From Sphagnum compactum (Eukaryota; Bryophyta; Sphagnopsida; Sphagnales): a stretch of 64,000 nucleotides of DNA. The position numbers were made by a program, and so were the translations under genes. Location: contig OZ234501.1 in NCBI GenBank assembly GCA_965153455.1, forward strand, positions 14,682,855 through 14,746,854, written 5' to 3'. The notes below the pieces were generated by a model. That model made no database searches and was not told the DNA's origin. It was given only the letters and a program-made list of their open reading frames with translations. Positions within the stretch are counted from its first letter, which is position 1. The number at the start of each line of letters is the position of its first letter. This document shows, piece by piece, positions 1-10,035 of this stretch.

Positions 1-568
1 GACCCCAAGAATGAAGATCAACTTCTTTATCACTAAGACACTTCACTTGTTGTGTGAACAGTTTATTATTTATTTTATTTACACAATATTTCATTCAAAC
101 ATTACACAAAATCTCAAAGTTCAAATTTTATATTTTATTGATAACAAATTGAATTTTTAAGAAAAATCTTCAATAATATACACAATTATACATTTTATTT
201 TTAAAAAAATTTAATTCATTTCAAAAGAAAATTAAACTTGAATAATTGATTTTTGTCATTGAATAACATTTCAATGTCCATTTTTTGGAAAACAAATTCC
301 AAACACATGATTTATAAATGGAAAAAACCTTTGTGTATAATACATGAATAAATAAAATATATTTTTTACATTTTGAACTTTCATTTGATTTTAAAATTTA
401 TATTATACAGTTTTGCTTACAATATATCATAATTTTACCAAGAACATTTAATTTAGATGTATGAATTCATATAATTTATCATATAAAATATTTTAATTAA
501 TCATAAATACATATATATATTATTTTAATTTGTTTTGAAAATAAAAGTATTGTTCTTGTTTTTGTTTC
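1..568. other. AT-rich flank of the retrotransposon
   Basis: Strongly AT-rich sequence with short homopolymer runs and no credible coding potential on either strand. It ends in TTTC (565-568), which matches the four bases just beyond the other end of the element and is probably one copy of the target-site duplication. Confidence 0.5.
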
Positions 569-1036
569 TGTTGTGACGTGTAGTGTCGTGACGTACGATG
601 TCGTAAGGATGTAAATACGTAGTAAATTCTACTAAACAAAAAGACTAAAGCCAGTCAAAGGTATAAACTAATCAACTAAAAAGAGATGCATGCACACATA
701 TATATACAATGCACAAGGGAGGCTGAGATGAAATTCTCATGTATTTGAATTGAATTGCAAAGAAGAAATGAAGATGTATGTAGACGGTGGCCGTATAGTA
801 ACCACCGTGAACATTTAAAAAATCCAAGTAGACTATGGAAGCAACTCTCATACAAAGGAATTCTAGAAAAACTAAAGGAGAAAGAAAGGGTTGGGCCTTT
901 TATACCATCGCCAACAAACTGAAACCCTAAGTACCTAATAACGTACAGTCGCCTAAGACAATACATTAACCCAAAAAGTGCACATGGGCATGCCCGTAAC
1001 TGGCCACCATGTATGAAGCCATGTACGGGCATGACA
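569..1036 (-). repeat. 3' LTR of the retrotransposon
   Basis: Read on the minus strand this 468-bp block starts TGTCATGCCCG at 1036 and ends in CACAACA at 569. The part at 745-1036 matches 9744-10035 without indels, with about 14 differences by hand count, nearly all transitions. The part at 569-743 matches 1039-1213 without indels. The TG...CA ends and the adjoining TTTC support an LTR with its target duplication. Assigning 745-1036 to U3 and 569-743 to R-U5 is inference. Confidence 0.7.
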
Positions 1037-1038
1037 GC

Positions 1039-1213
1039 TGTCGTGACGTGTAATGTCGTGACGTACGGTGTCGTAAGGATGTAAATACGTAGTAAATTCT
1101 ACTAAACAAAAAAACTAAAGCCAGTCAAAGGTATAAACTAATCAACTAAAAAGAGATGCATGCACACATATATATACAATGCATAAAGGCGGCTGAGATG
1201 AAATTCTCATGTA
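1039..1213 (-). repeat. Extra partial LTR (R-U5-like segment) ahead of the 3' LTR
   Basis: A 175-bp direct repeat of 569-743 (offset 470 bp, roughly 8 differences, no indels). On the minus strand it lies between the polypurine tract and the 3' LTR and ends CACGACA. Only GC separates it from the TGTCATG start of the LTR, so the junction looks like two LTRs placed end to end. Confidence 0.65.
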
Positions 1214-1214
1214 T

Positions 1215-1225
1215 CCCCCCCCAGA
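1215..1225 (-). promoter_or_regulatory. Polypurine tract candidate
   Basis: Eight consecutive G residues on the minus strand (C-run at 1215-1222) lie just after the polyprotein stop and just before the first LTR-derived segment, where a plus-strand primer tract for reverse transcription is expected. Confidence 0.5.
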
Positions 1226-1263
1226 CCTGAGTTGGGAAAAGCGTGGCATGGTCTGAGTAGGTA

Positions 1264-1640
1264 TCAAGGTGCTGTAGGAGAACATGATGAATAGTACCAA
1301 TTGCCGGCGAGAACTTGAGTGAGCTCCGGCTTGAGGTAGAAGAGATGGTATCCACCATTATAGTTATCGCAAAGCAGTATCTGATCAACATCGTCTATCC
1401 TCTGACATACCTGACATGGATAATCAAGTGGAGGAATCCAAGTCGATGTGATGATGGTAGGATCCAAGTTCGGCAGGTGGCAAGGCGCACAATTTTTGGA
1501 ATGATCTCGAATTGTGCGTTTGTCAGCTCCTTCCAACTCCAACACACCTGAAGGCCTGATCGCCTTAATCCTCAAGATAGTGCGACCGGAAGAAGTGTCT
1601 AAAGTATCATTGGGTTGTCGCTGAAGATACACAAAATCAC
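1264..1640 (-). pseudogene. Integrase C-terminal tail with PHD finger
   Basis: The C-terminal end of the polyprotein. About 70 residues of an integrase tail (including VYLQRQPNDT) are followed by a PHD finger at 1282-1416 and then a stop. The PHD C4-H-C3 spacing is exact: CQVC, eleven residues, LLCDN-Y, four residues, H, two, Y, fourteen, Y, two, C. Three of the seven zinc cysteines are tyrosine here, so this copy cannot fold as a normal zinc finger. PHD fingers usually read histone H3 tails, unmodified or methylated at K4. In this position it could guide integration, much as a chromodomain does in chromoviruses, but that is inference. The reading frame is entered by a one-base shift near 1682 relative to the integrase core. 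Confidence 0.8.
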
Positions 1641-1645
1641 CAACA

Positions 1646-2743
1646 TCAAATTGTCTCCCCTTTGGTTTGTAACTGCCACCTCATGTGTGCATATCGTAAA
1701 GTGTCTCGATGTTGTGCAATGGACAGGTTCTCCATAGCCATGGGCATAACCCTCTTGAATAGAGCGGCCCTTTCTGCAATGACCTTAGCCCAAGTGGCTG
1801 GGGAGTCCAAGTCCACGACCTGGTCCATTTGAGCAGCGATGGAAGAGGGTGGAATGGGATGTCTCCCAAAAAGTAGAAAGTAAGGAGAGAAATGAGACAA
1901 AGAAGCATGTTTGGACATCCTGTAACCCATGGCAATGTAAGGTAGGGCTAGGTCCCAATCCTCTTTGTTCCTAGTGAGGCAAATCTTCTGAAGTCCCTTC
2001 TTGCATGTTTGAACCATCCTTTCTGCAAGGCCATCAGCTTGGGGATTATCCCTTGAAGTCCGGCGATGGTCAATGAGAGCATGGTCAAGTAGGTCTTGGA
2101 ATTCTCCTCTGAATTCTGATCCTTGATCAGCAAGGCACTCAACACAAGCCCCAAACCTACTTAGGACCTGTTGTAAGAAAGCTTGGCTGGTGCTGTGTGA
2201 TGACTTATCCAGCAGCGCAACAAGTTCGACCCACTTTGAAAAATGTTCAATCATAATCATGATGTAGACATTACCCCTGGAGGTCTGTGGTAATTCTCCA
2301 GCTAAATCACATGACCAGCGATAGAACATGCCCTGAATAGGTAGTGGAGAAAGAGTGAGCTGTCAAGAAGAAAAGGAAGTTTTCACTCTATCACATCGTT
2401 CACACCTAGCAATGACGTCTCAGACTTGAACATACATACCTCTCCAATGGTAATGAGGAGCGAGAAGGCTATAAGTACGCTTAACTCCAAAGTGTCCAAG
2501 CTCCGAGTGTACCTTTTGAATAAGACCAAGTCGTTCATGTGGTGGTGGAACCACTCTGTCGCCTTGTGGTAAGCATTGGACGAGGTGATTGTCCCTCCAT
2601 GAGTAGCGTTTGGATCGTTGTTGTATGCGATCCCGCTGACTTGATGTAACTTGGGGAGGGTATTCCCCATGTTGAAGAAACCTCAGAGTGTCCAAGTCCT
2701 CCCATATATCCAAAATGGGATGCTCAACCAAGTTACATTGCAA
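1646..2743 (-). pseudogene. Retroviral-type integrase (zinc domain and catalytic core)
   Basis: The N-terminal HHCC zinc domain lies at about 2393-2509 (HSELGH, then RCERC). It is interrupted by a stop at 2420-2422, and a further stop follows at 2363-2365. The catalytic core runs from about 2329 to 1646. The three acidic residues are visible: Asp in WSCDLAGELP, Asp in ADQGSEF and Glu in DGLAERMVQ, with about 35 residues between the last two. This is the rve/DDE integrase fold that inserts the cDNA. The frame is the same as for RT and RNase H upstream, as expected for one pol polyprotein. The frame shifts near 1682 before the tail and PHD finger. Confidence 0.9.
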
Positions 2744-2791
2744 TAGTGCAGGATAACTAGATGCATAAGATACATGTATAGTCGGAATCTA

Positions 2792-3300
2792 GTCAAAGTC
2801 TTGCCTGGCTTCTAAGAAATCTTCAAAGGTAGTGAGGGGTTTCTGCGACATGGTATCCGCGTTCTGATGTGTAATACCAGGTCGGTGAATAACCTTGAAC
2901 TCATACTCCTGAAGTATAAGCGCCCAACGAGTTAACTTACCAGTAAGCTTGTCATTGGTCATCAACCACTTGATAGGCTGGTGGTCGGTATACAAAGTGA
3001 ACTCAGTGCCATAAAGATAGGGCCTGAAATGTATGACGGCCCATACAACAGCAAGACACTCCCCCTTGTATGAAGAGTAGTTGCTCTCAGCCTTGTTGTT
3101 GCTTCGGGATGCATAGGCGATAACATATTCCTTGCCATCCTCATCAAGTTGGCCAAGAATAGCACCAATACCAAGAGCACTCTAGTCAGTGTGTAGAATG
3201 AAAACCTTGCTGAAATCAGGTCTTCTCAGAATGGGGAACTCTGAAAGCTTTTCCTTGAGTGTGTTGAAAGCTTCCTGAGCCTCTTCACTCCATGTCCAAA
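2792..3300 (-). pseudogene. RNase H domain of the retrotransposon
   Basis: It follows RT in the same frame. FILHTD supplies the first catalytic Asp and is followed directly by an in-frame TAG (3182-3184) where a tryptophan codon is usual. After it come the YASRSNN, ECLAVVWAV and LYTDHQPIKWL blocks typical of Ty3/gypsy RNase H, which removes genomic RNA during reverse transcription. A second stop at 2789-2791 separates it from the integrase zinc domain. Confidence 0.88.
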
Positions 3301-4240
3301 CAACATCCTTCTTTAACAATGCATAGAGAGGATGAGCAATAGTACTGAAGTCTTGGACATAAATCCTGTAGTAATTACATAGTCCGATGAAGCTCCTCAA
3401 AGTGTGAACATCAGTAGGATCGGGCATCTCCAAAATGGCTACTACTTTGGCCCAATGAGCCATAATACCATTTGGCAAAATTCTATGTCTAGGGTAGACT
3501 ACTGAGGTGACAACAAACTCACACTTTTTAGAATGGATCTTCATATTGACTTCGTGGAGCCTCTTGAATAACTCCTCAAGATGAGCCAAGTGCTGCAGGA
3601 GTCCCTTGCTATGCACTAGGACATCATCTATGTAGCATTTCAGGAAATCTGCCCCTTCGAGAACCTGGTCCATGATTCGCTGAAAGAAGACAGGTGCATT
3701 CTTCAATCCAAAAGGCATCACAAGCCATTCCCACAACTTGTTGCTTCCATGGAATGTCGTTTTCTTGCGATCCTTTGCAACGAGCACAATCTGGTCGAAG
3801 CCTTGCCTAAGATCCACAATTGTGAAGATGTTTGAGTCTCCAATGCTATCAAACAGTTCTTCAGGGATGGGCATGGGGTACCTGTCCTGAGGTGTAACCA
3901 GGTTCAAAGGCCTATAATCCCCGCACATCCTTTTCTCAGTCCATAATCCAGCTGAATCCTTCTTTATTGGCATTATTGTAGCGGTTGCAAAATCAGAACT
4001 TGATGGCTGAATGAGACCAGCCTCATGGAGCTCTTTGCATCTTTCATTTACTATTTCCCACTCATGTTTGCTCAACCTATGCCTCCTTCGATAGATGGGT
4101 GTCTCATCTGTAAGGTCTATAGAGAACTGCATGGTCTTACACCTACCTAAGTCTTTCATTGAGAATGCGAACACATTCTCATACTTAATTAGCAAGTCTG
4201 TGACCTGGTCTCTCTCCTTCTTGGTGAGCTGGTTCCCCAT
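3301..4240 (-). pseudogene. Reverse transcriptase domain of the retrotransposon
   Basis: A Ty3/gypsy RT with the usual block order: YRRRHRLS, EAGLIQPSSS, MCGDYRPLN, FTIVDLRQGF (first catalytic Asp), MPFGLKNAP and the YIDD active-site box at 3623-3634. The domain lies in an open frame of 585 codons (3182-4939) that begins with the C-terminal methyltransferase motifs. RT and methyltransferase are therefore fused within one reading frame, joined by a linker of about 110 residues with no recognised domain. The RT domain itself has no stop, so it is the best-preserved part of the element. Confidence 0.92.
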
Positions 4241-4564
4241 AACAAAAGGGTAGTTGGAAACACATGGAATGGAGTTGGAAAGTGTGTTTGAAGAACCTAG
4301 TGTATTGGGTTCTCCACTATCCAATTGCGCAGATTCGTAGAAGGTTGTAATTGTTTCTCCAGAAGCTAATGTACTTCCAGGTGTATCAGAAACAACTTGA
4401 GTCAAATTACATGGTACCTCCTCCCCCCCAACACTAAGAGTGAAATGAAAAGTGTTGGAGATAGGCAAGTGTACTTGGTCGGGGTGCCATGTAGTCGCAT
4501 CACCAGAGCTGCAAGCTGATTGAGTCAATGTTGGTGTTGTGTACATTTGAAAGAGTACACAGGT

Positions 4565-5500
4565 TACCAACAACCATGTAAGGGAGTTCAGGTCCATGAC
4601 TCTCTCCAGTAGAGCGTTACGCTCCAATCTAGTCACCTTGGTGTGACTAGTAGTGCCAGTTTGGAACCCCATAGCCCTTTCTCTTTCTTCTGGGCTTGGT
4701 TCATCCCAAGTGGCTGAAGCATGACGATACACCAAGCCTGGTCCATCTCCCTGAAAGGCGTGTGCTCCAGGGAAGGAGACAAAGGTGGGCCAAGCACCTC
4801 TTGGTTTTCCTATTGTGTTCGCCGAAAACCAAGGAGGTTTCTCTTGCCTTGTAACTGGTTGGCAAGAGCTCTGATCATCCAATATGTGAGAAATCTGCAG
4901 GTTGTGGTCTCTGATGGTGTATCTCAGAGCCAACTGCAAAATTGAAAGTGGTGCAAGGTTGGTCCATCAGTTTGCAGCCGGTGCGCATAGGAACCGCATT
5001 GTGCCGCATCGAGTAGGAGCGGCTCTCCAAGGTAATGTTTGACAAGTGTGTAGTGCTCCTGGACTTTCTCCCTCTGGTCAAGCTGAGAAGGGGTGTTCTC
5101 AATTACATAACCAAGCGTAAGGGAAATGGATTGAGCCTAGGTGATCAATCGTACCATGTCCGTGAAGAGAACAGATCTTGTGTCATTCAAGCCTTCTCTA
5201 AATTCAACTGCTGAAAATCCTTGACACTCCCAACCTGAAATGATGAGGTCTACGGGGCTAAGTAATTCCATATGCTTCTTCTGAATTAATTGTATGTCAG
5301 GGGGCAAGAAAGTGAAACTGGCCTTCCATGCGATGATTGTAAATTGTTGTGGAAATCTGGCTGTGAGCTCCATTATCCTCGATGTTGCCACTTGCCTTGC
5401 AATAGGATCAATGTCTACGTAGAAATACCTACGAACCACCATCCCTGACTGTAATAGGGCTTCGAGACCTATACCAATACCACCAAAAAGCTCTAGTAAT
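4565..5500 (-). pseudogene. Cytosine-5 DNA methyltransferase domain captured by the retrotransposon
   Basis: C5 DNA methyltransferase motifs appear in canonical order. Motif I is LLELFGGIGIGLEALLQSG (SAM binding, about 5440-5496) and motif II is YVDIDP. Motif IV is GWECQGFSA, with the catalytic Cys at 5224-5226. Motif IX is EERERAMGFQTGTT and motif X is LLERVMDLNSLTWLL. The family transfers a methyl group from SAM to C5 of cytosine. In this copy the Pro-Pro before the catalytic Cys of other family members is Trp-Glu. A TAG at 5137-5139 and a frame change near 4975 break the domain. It is continuous with protease upstream and RT downstream, so it is an internal polyprotein module and not a neighbouring host gene. 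The DNMT subfamily cannot be told by eye. DNMT-bearing retrotransposons have been reported from dinoflagellates and a charophyte alga. Confidence 0.88.
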
Positions 5501-5879
5501 GTAATCCCCTCTTTAGGCGGTGTCCAGGTGATTAATTGACAAAGTACTGGCTTAATCGGTTCACCATGGCTCTCCATGTTCTCAAAACTAAACAAAGCTT
5601 TGACCAAGAGTTCGTGGGCTGCTTTGAATCTCTGTAAAACCTCTGGTCCATGTTGAATGTCAATAGGAACCACCCTTAAGCTTTCAGTAGCTTGGGCGTA
5701 AGTTGTCTCCTCTTCATCTCCTTCTATCCACTCGTGGCTAGCTTGTTGGATGTAGGAAATGGTGTGTGCTTCCTTGAGCATACAATGGTGAGCCATAGGA
5801 CTATGGTTCCCATGTAAATCAAGGGGTATGTATCCCAGATGGTGGCCATTAATCTCCCAATCCACTCGGTAGTACGCAT

Positions 5880-6506
5880 GTTCGAACCAATTGTCAATTG
5901 TGAAACCTGGTGGGAAAATGGCCTCTTGCCCAATGAGCACATCGTAACTAGTGGCATTGGTGACTAAACATCTGACCTGTAGGCAAAGCTCCTGATCTGT
6001 ACCTTCATTGAAATTAAGTGCAATCAAATCCGAGCTCTCCCCTAGTACCTCCTTTACGCTCCCACTAGCGGTGTGAATTTGCCACATATATTTTCGTAGT
6101 TTGGAGTCGAGCATGCCCATCTTCTTGGCAAATTGAACTCCAAGAATCACTGGTTGGTATCAAGAAAAACCACTCTGGGTGTATGTCCTCCCACCTGGAT
6201 TGCTGACTTAGTATTGTCGACAATGGCAACTCCGGTGGCGATGGAAGTTCTCTCACTAGGCACCACCTTCGGAAATGAGTGAGAGACTTTGTGGAGAGAA
6301 TGGCTATCCACAACGCCTTTGCGCAGTAACAAATCCACAAGTGAGGTGTTCTTAACTCCCTTCTGATATGTGAATGTAGAATCAGAGGTAGGAAAGCCCA
6401 TTAGTTTAGCCATGCTAGAACTAGTGACCAGATTACGAACGTCATCTGCAACACGTGAGCCAATCGAATGTCTTTCCAAGGTGTTGGGATGGGACCTGTG
6501 TAGCAT
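5880..6506 (-). pseudogene. Retropepsin-like aspartic protease domain
   Basis: Reading 6506-6147 ends in VVFLDT, the start of the catalytic DTG/DSG loop, and then runs into a stop. The next frame resumes immediately with ILGVQFAKKMGM and continues to SYDVLIGQEAIFPPGF, the hydrophobic-Gly C-terminal block of retropepsins. A small deletion just after the catalytic Asp-Thr explains the frame change and would abolish activity. The enzyme would have cut the gag-pol polyprotein. A further frame change near 6480 joins it to the gag tail. Confidence 0.7.
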
Positions 6507-8664
6507 GTGGCTCAGGGATTGGTAGAGGACTTGATGTAGTGCTCAAGGTATCCTCTAAGATTGCAATTATGTCCTTGGTGCTTAGCTTCAAATCTTGAAA
6601 ACTAAACAATGGTGTACTCACAAGCTTTTGCGCCACTTCATGCATTTGAAGTTGGCATTCCATAAGCTGATCAGTGGAAAATTGTGTGTTTTCCTGATGT
6701 ACATGTATTCATGGGACATGAGAATTTGATGCCTTAACAGCTTGTGGTGTAGTAGTCTCCTCCCCCTTCGCTAACAAAGTGCGTTCTTCTTCCATGTTGA
6801 GAGGGCGAAAAGATTGTGGCATGACTGTTCGAGCTCCTCTAGCCCTGGTAATAGGACTTGAACCAAATGCGAGTTCATCAGTCTGAATTACCTGCCTAGT
6901 GGCAGAAACTCTGGGTGCCACACTAGCTTCTTGTGCCGCGACATAGAAAGGGCAAAAAGAAGTAGCAAATTTTGGTGTGAGACTAGAATTGTGTGGAGTG
7001 GAAAGAACATACTCCCCAACCATTGCATCGTGTGGAAGGCCATAGAACGACCTAGGAGGTCCCTCGTGTGATCCTGAACCTTGTACAGGTTGGGCATGAC
7101 TAGCTGGTTGGGAGGACTTGCCTTTTAGATTAGCAAGTTGGGCCCTCAATGATTCGAGTTCATTTTGTAAAGTCTGAACTTGAATTGCATGGGCTTGAAA
7201 CACCTCCTTCTTATCAGCATTTTGCTCCTTCTTCTTAGCATTCTTGTTGGAATTACCCTTGGTGGGCAAAGCCTGAGTGGAAGGCTGAGGTGCCTTGGCT
7301 TTTGGTTGAGGGACAGCGGAAGATGCTAGCAGATTTTGCCGTTGTAATCGAAGTTGCTTCTGCTCTGGGAACTTGGCAAAACAGATAGATTCCTGATGTC
7401 CCTCTTTCCCACAAAAATCACAAAAGAGATCCTCGGAAAGAATGTTGCAGTCATTAGCTTTGTGGGCAGGATTGCCACAATAGTTGTAAGAAGGTAGGAT
7501 GGGTGTAGCAGAGTGCATTGTTTTAGTCCTTGAAGAAAAATGTGATGATCTAGTTGGCGCAGCTGGTGTAGGTTGAGGCCTTGAACGTGATGGAGGCCTC
7601 ATAGTACTGGCCTCATAGTGTGCATGAGCCAGTTCTAGCTTTTCGAAAATGTTGTACACATCCAGCAAAGTGTACGAGTCTCCAAATTCTGCAAAGACCC
7701 TTTACAAAACCTACGCGTGCAGTGTTGGAGTACCTTCCAACAAACGAAGATACCGGTGGGCAGCTTCTAAGTCTGTGATGCTCTGGGTATCCTCTTTGAG
7801 TTTGAGAAGCCTCCTGTAGAGCATCTTGAGGGTTTCATCCTTCTGCCGCGAGAAAGTGGCGAGCTGTAGAATTTTTTCAAAACTTTTGACTGGAAATTCC
7901 AGCTCAAGAATTCGAAAGAATTCCCCCACTGGATCAATAAAAGCTGGCGCATCAGTGGTGGGAGGAATGTTTGCAGTAGTAGCAATGAATTGTTGAGGAG
8001 AAAGGTTTACTAAGTTAGGTACCGGGTCTGGATTATTCAGCACAATCCCGTGATGTGCAATTGCAGCTTGCAATGCAGCTTGAGAGGCGGTGGCGATGGC
8101 TATAGTGTAAGTTAGATTGGGAGCTTGGGTGACACCCAAAATCCTTGCAGAATGTTGCTCATAGACATCCAATGCCTCATAATGCACATAACGGGCCAAT
8201 TGTTTAAATACAAACGCTTCGGTGTAATTAGCACCATACTTGAGCTCCAATTCACAGACCATAGTTGAGAAAGTTGCCTTGAACTCCCTCAACGAAATAG
8301 TACCTAGCCTTCTGCTGAACTTCTCAATTCTCCCAGAGGAACTGCTGACCTCCATGGTGTATATGGGTGTTGAAGTCACAGCTTGTAACGGAGTATATGG
8401 TGATGGTGTGAAAGTAGGTGCAGCAACAGGCGTACCCCACTGATTAACCCCTCCAAATGGACTTTGATGTACTGTTGATGTAGTGTAACCTGAACCTGAA
8501 TTTCTGGTAGGAGTTGTACTAGATGATGGTGGTGCTGTGGATGCTTGATGGTACCATCGTGAAGATCGTGAGCTTAAAGAAATCGGCTTAAAGGATTGTG
8601 TGTTACTTCGTAGTTGATATTTGGGCTCTGGCCGGACGGTAGTGCTCTCATCATCCGAGGACAT
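6442..8664 (-). pseudogene. Gag polyprotein with two zinc knuckles
   Basis: The ATG at 8662-8664 starts an open stretch of 317 codons with a low-complexity Ser/Thr/Pro N-terminus and a retrotransposon gag-like helical region (EFFRILELEFP, LYRRLLKLKED). Stops at 7711-7713 and 7702-7704 interrupt it, and the same frame continues to the nucleocapsid. Two CCHC knuckles lie at 7381-7488. The second (CDFCGKEGHQESIC) is intact; the first has Tyr instead of its first Cys. A Lys/Gln-rich coiled segment follows. A further stop lies at 6709-6711, and the frame runs on to 6442. Gag packages the RNA and forms the particle. All these segments share one frame with the methyltransferase part of pol. Confidence 0.8.
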
Positions 8665-8689
8665 GGTGCTGTCTCATGCCCTAAAATTT

Positions 8690-9743
8690 TGTGATAATAC
8701 ACAACCCTAGCTAAAAACACAATGTACGATTTGAATAATATAGTGTGTCGTTGGGGTCAACCCGCGCCCAACAAACATTGCACGAAGGTCAAATAAACGT
8801 CCAACAAAGGTCGGACGAAGGTTGAACGGAAGTCAAATAGATGTCAGATGAAAAAAAACAGGACGACACAATGGTAGGACATCAAGGCGTAGGACATCAA
8901 GGCGTAGGCCGTAGGACGGCGAGGCGCATGACACAAGACGGTAGGCGCATGATGCAGGACGGCAGGGCGTAAGATGCAAGACGATAGGGCGCAAAGCGTA
9001 GGACGTCAAGGCGTATGACGTCAGGACAACAAAACACAGGATGTCAGGTCGCAGGACGGACGTCCGACGAAAGTTGGATGGAAGTTTGACGAATGTCGTA
9101 CGGACGTCGGTCGAAAATCCGACGAAAGTTCGACAGACGTCCGTCGAAAGTCCGACGAACATCAGACGAAAGTCAAACGGAAGTCCGACGGACGTCGGAC
9201 GAACAAAGCTCAGCCGCCGCTGCTACAATGGCAGGTGGCGGCACTGCACTGCAGCACCTGGCAATGCAACGCTACGGTAAGGCCGGCAAAGCGTTGCAGC
9301 TCGCTACTGTGGCGAGGCCGGTAAAGCGTTGCAGCTCGCTGTTGTGGCGAAGCCGGCAGCGCTGCAACTCACGGCGCTGCTGCGGCGATGGCCGGCAGCG
9401 CGCTATAGCCCTGGTTGACGTTGCGTTGCAACGTTTTTGTTTTTTTTAATTTTTTTTTATTCGACAACTTCAAGAGAGGAAAAGAGAGAGACAGAAAGAG
9501 AAAGGGAGGGAGAGCCTTTGAAACTTGTTCAAAGATTTTCACTTTGTTAATTGGCAGGAATGTAACATGCAAGCTCCCTCCTGTACCAACGCATGCTCCC
9601 TCGGGTAACAGCAACACCAACACCCTCCGGCTCTAGCAACAGTAGCACCAATAATAGCAACAGCAACAATAACTCAAGAACTTACAAGCAAAAGAAATCT
9701 GTGACTTTCAACATGAAGCACAGAAAGTGGAGTTTTTCTAGAA
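8690..9743 (-). repeat. Retrotransposon leader built of short degenerate tandem repeats
   Basis: The region between the gag ATG and the 5' LTR fragment is much more GC-rich than the flanks. 8870-9050 repeats units around GGCGTAGGACG. 9050-9205 repeats GTCCGACGAAAGT-like units with many CG dinucleotides. 9255-9400 repeats a unit of about 45 bp around GCGTTGCAGCTCGCT. No tRNA primer-binding site was recognised. Open frames here are translations of the repeats and are not taken as genes. Confidence 0.6.
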
Positions 9744-10035
9744 TTGAATTGAATTGCAAAGAAGGAATGAAGATGTATGTAGACGGTGGCCGTGTAGTAA
9801 CCACCGTGAGCATTTAGAAAATCCAAGTAGACTATGGAGGCAGCTCTCATACAAAGGAATTCTAGAAAAACTAAAGGAGAAAGAAAGGGTTGGGCCTTTT
9901 ATACCGTCGCCAACAAATTGAAACCCTAAGTACCTAATAATGTACAGTCGCCTAAAACCGTACATTAACCCAAAAAGCGCACATGGGCATGCCCGTAACT
10001 GGCCACCATGTATGAGGCCATGTACGGGCATGACA
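9744..10035 (-). repeat. 5' LTR fragment (U3-like part only)
   Basis: Collinear with 745-1036 over 292 bp without indels and about 95% identical. It starts TGTCATG at 10035 on the minus strand, followed outside by TTTC. The downstream half of the LTR, present at 569-743 and 1039-1213, is missing. The sequence changes at TTCAATTCAA into unrelated leader sequence. Confidence 0.75.

Larger units (their letters stand above)
569..10035 (-). mobile_element. Ty3/gypsy LTR retrotransposon with DNA methyltransferase and PHD finger (decayed)
   Basis: A 9.47-kb element read on the minus strand. Domain order is gag with zinc knuckles, aspartic protease, cytosine-5 DNA methyltransferase, reverse transcriptase, RNase H, integrase and a PHD finger. 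RT-RNase H before integrase defines Ty3/gypsy (Metaviridae). Ends are TGTC...CA-type LTR sequences sharing about 95% identity over 292 bp, and both ends are flanked by TTTC (565-568 and 10036-10039). Gag, part of the protease and the methyltransferase share one frame, so the intact element probably encoded a single gag-pol polyprotein of about 2,450 residues without programmed frameshifting; this is inference. In-frame stops lie at 7711-7713, 7702-7704, 6709-6711, 5137-5139, 3182-3184, 2789-2791, 2420-2422 and 2363-2365. Frame changes occur near 6480, 6150, 4975 and 1682. This copy cannot be autonomous. Confidence 0.9.

Noticed and set aside
4565-5500. Methyltransferase as an independent host gene next to a retrotransposon
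   Set aside because: It is flanked in frame by protease on one side and RT on the other, on the same strand, with no room for introns or its own start.
8833-9162. Minus-strand frame of 109 codons with repeated LTSYAL/STDV motifs
   Set aside because: Internal repetition simply mirrors the short tandem repeats of the retrotransposon leader.
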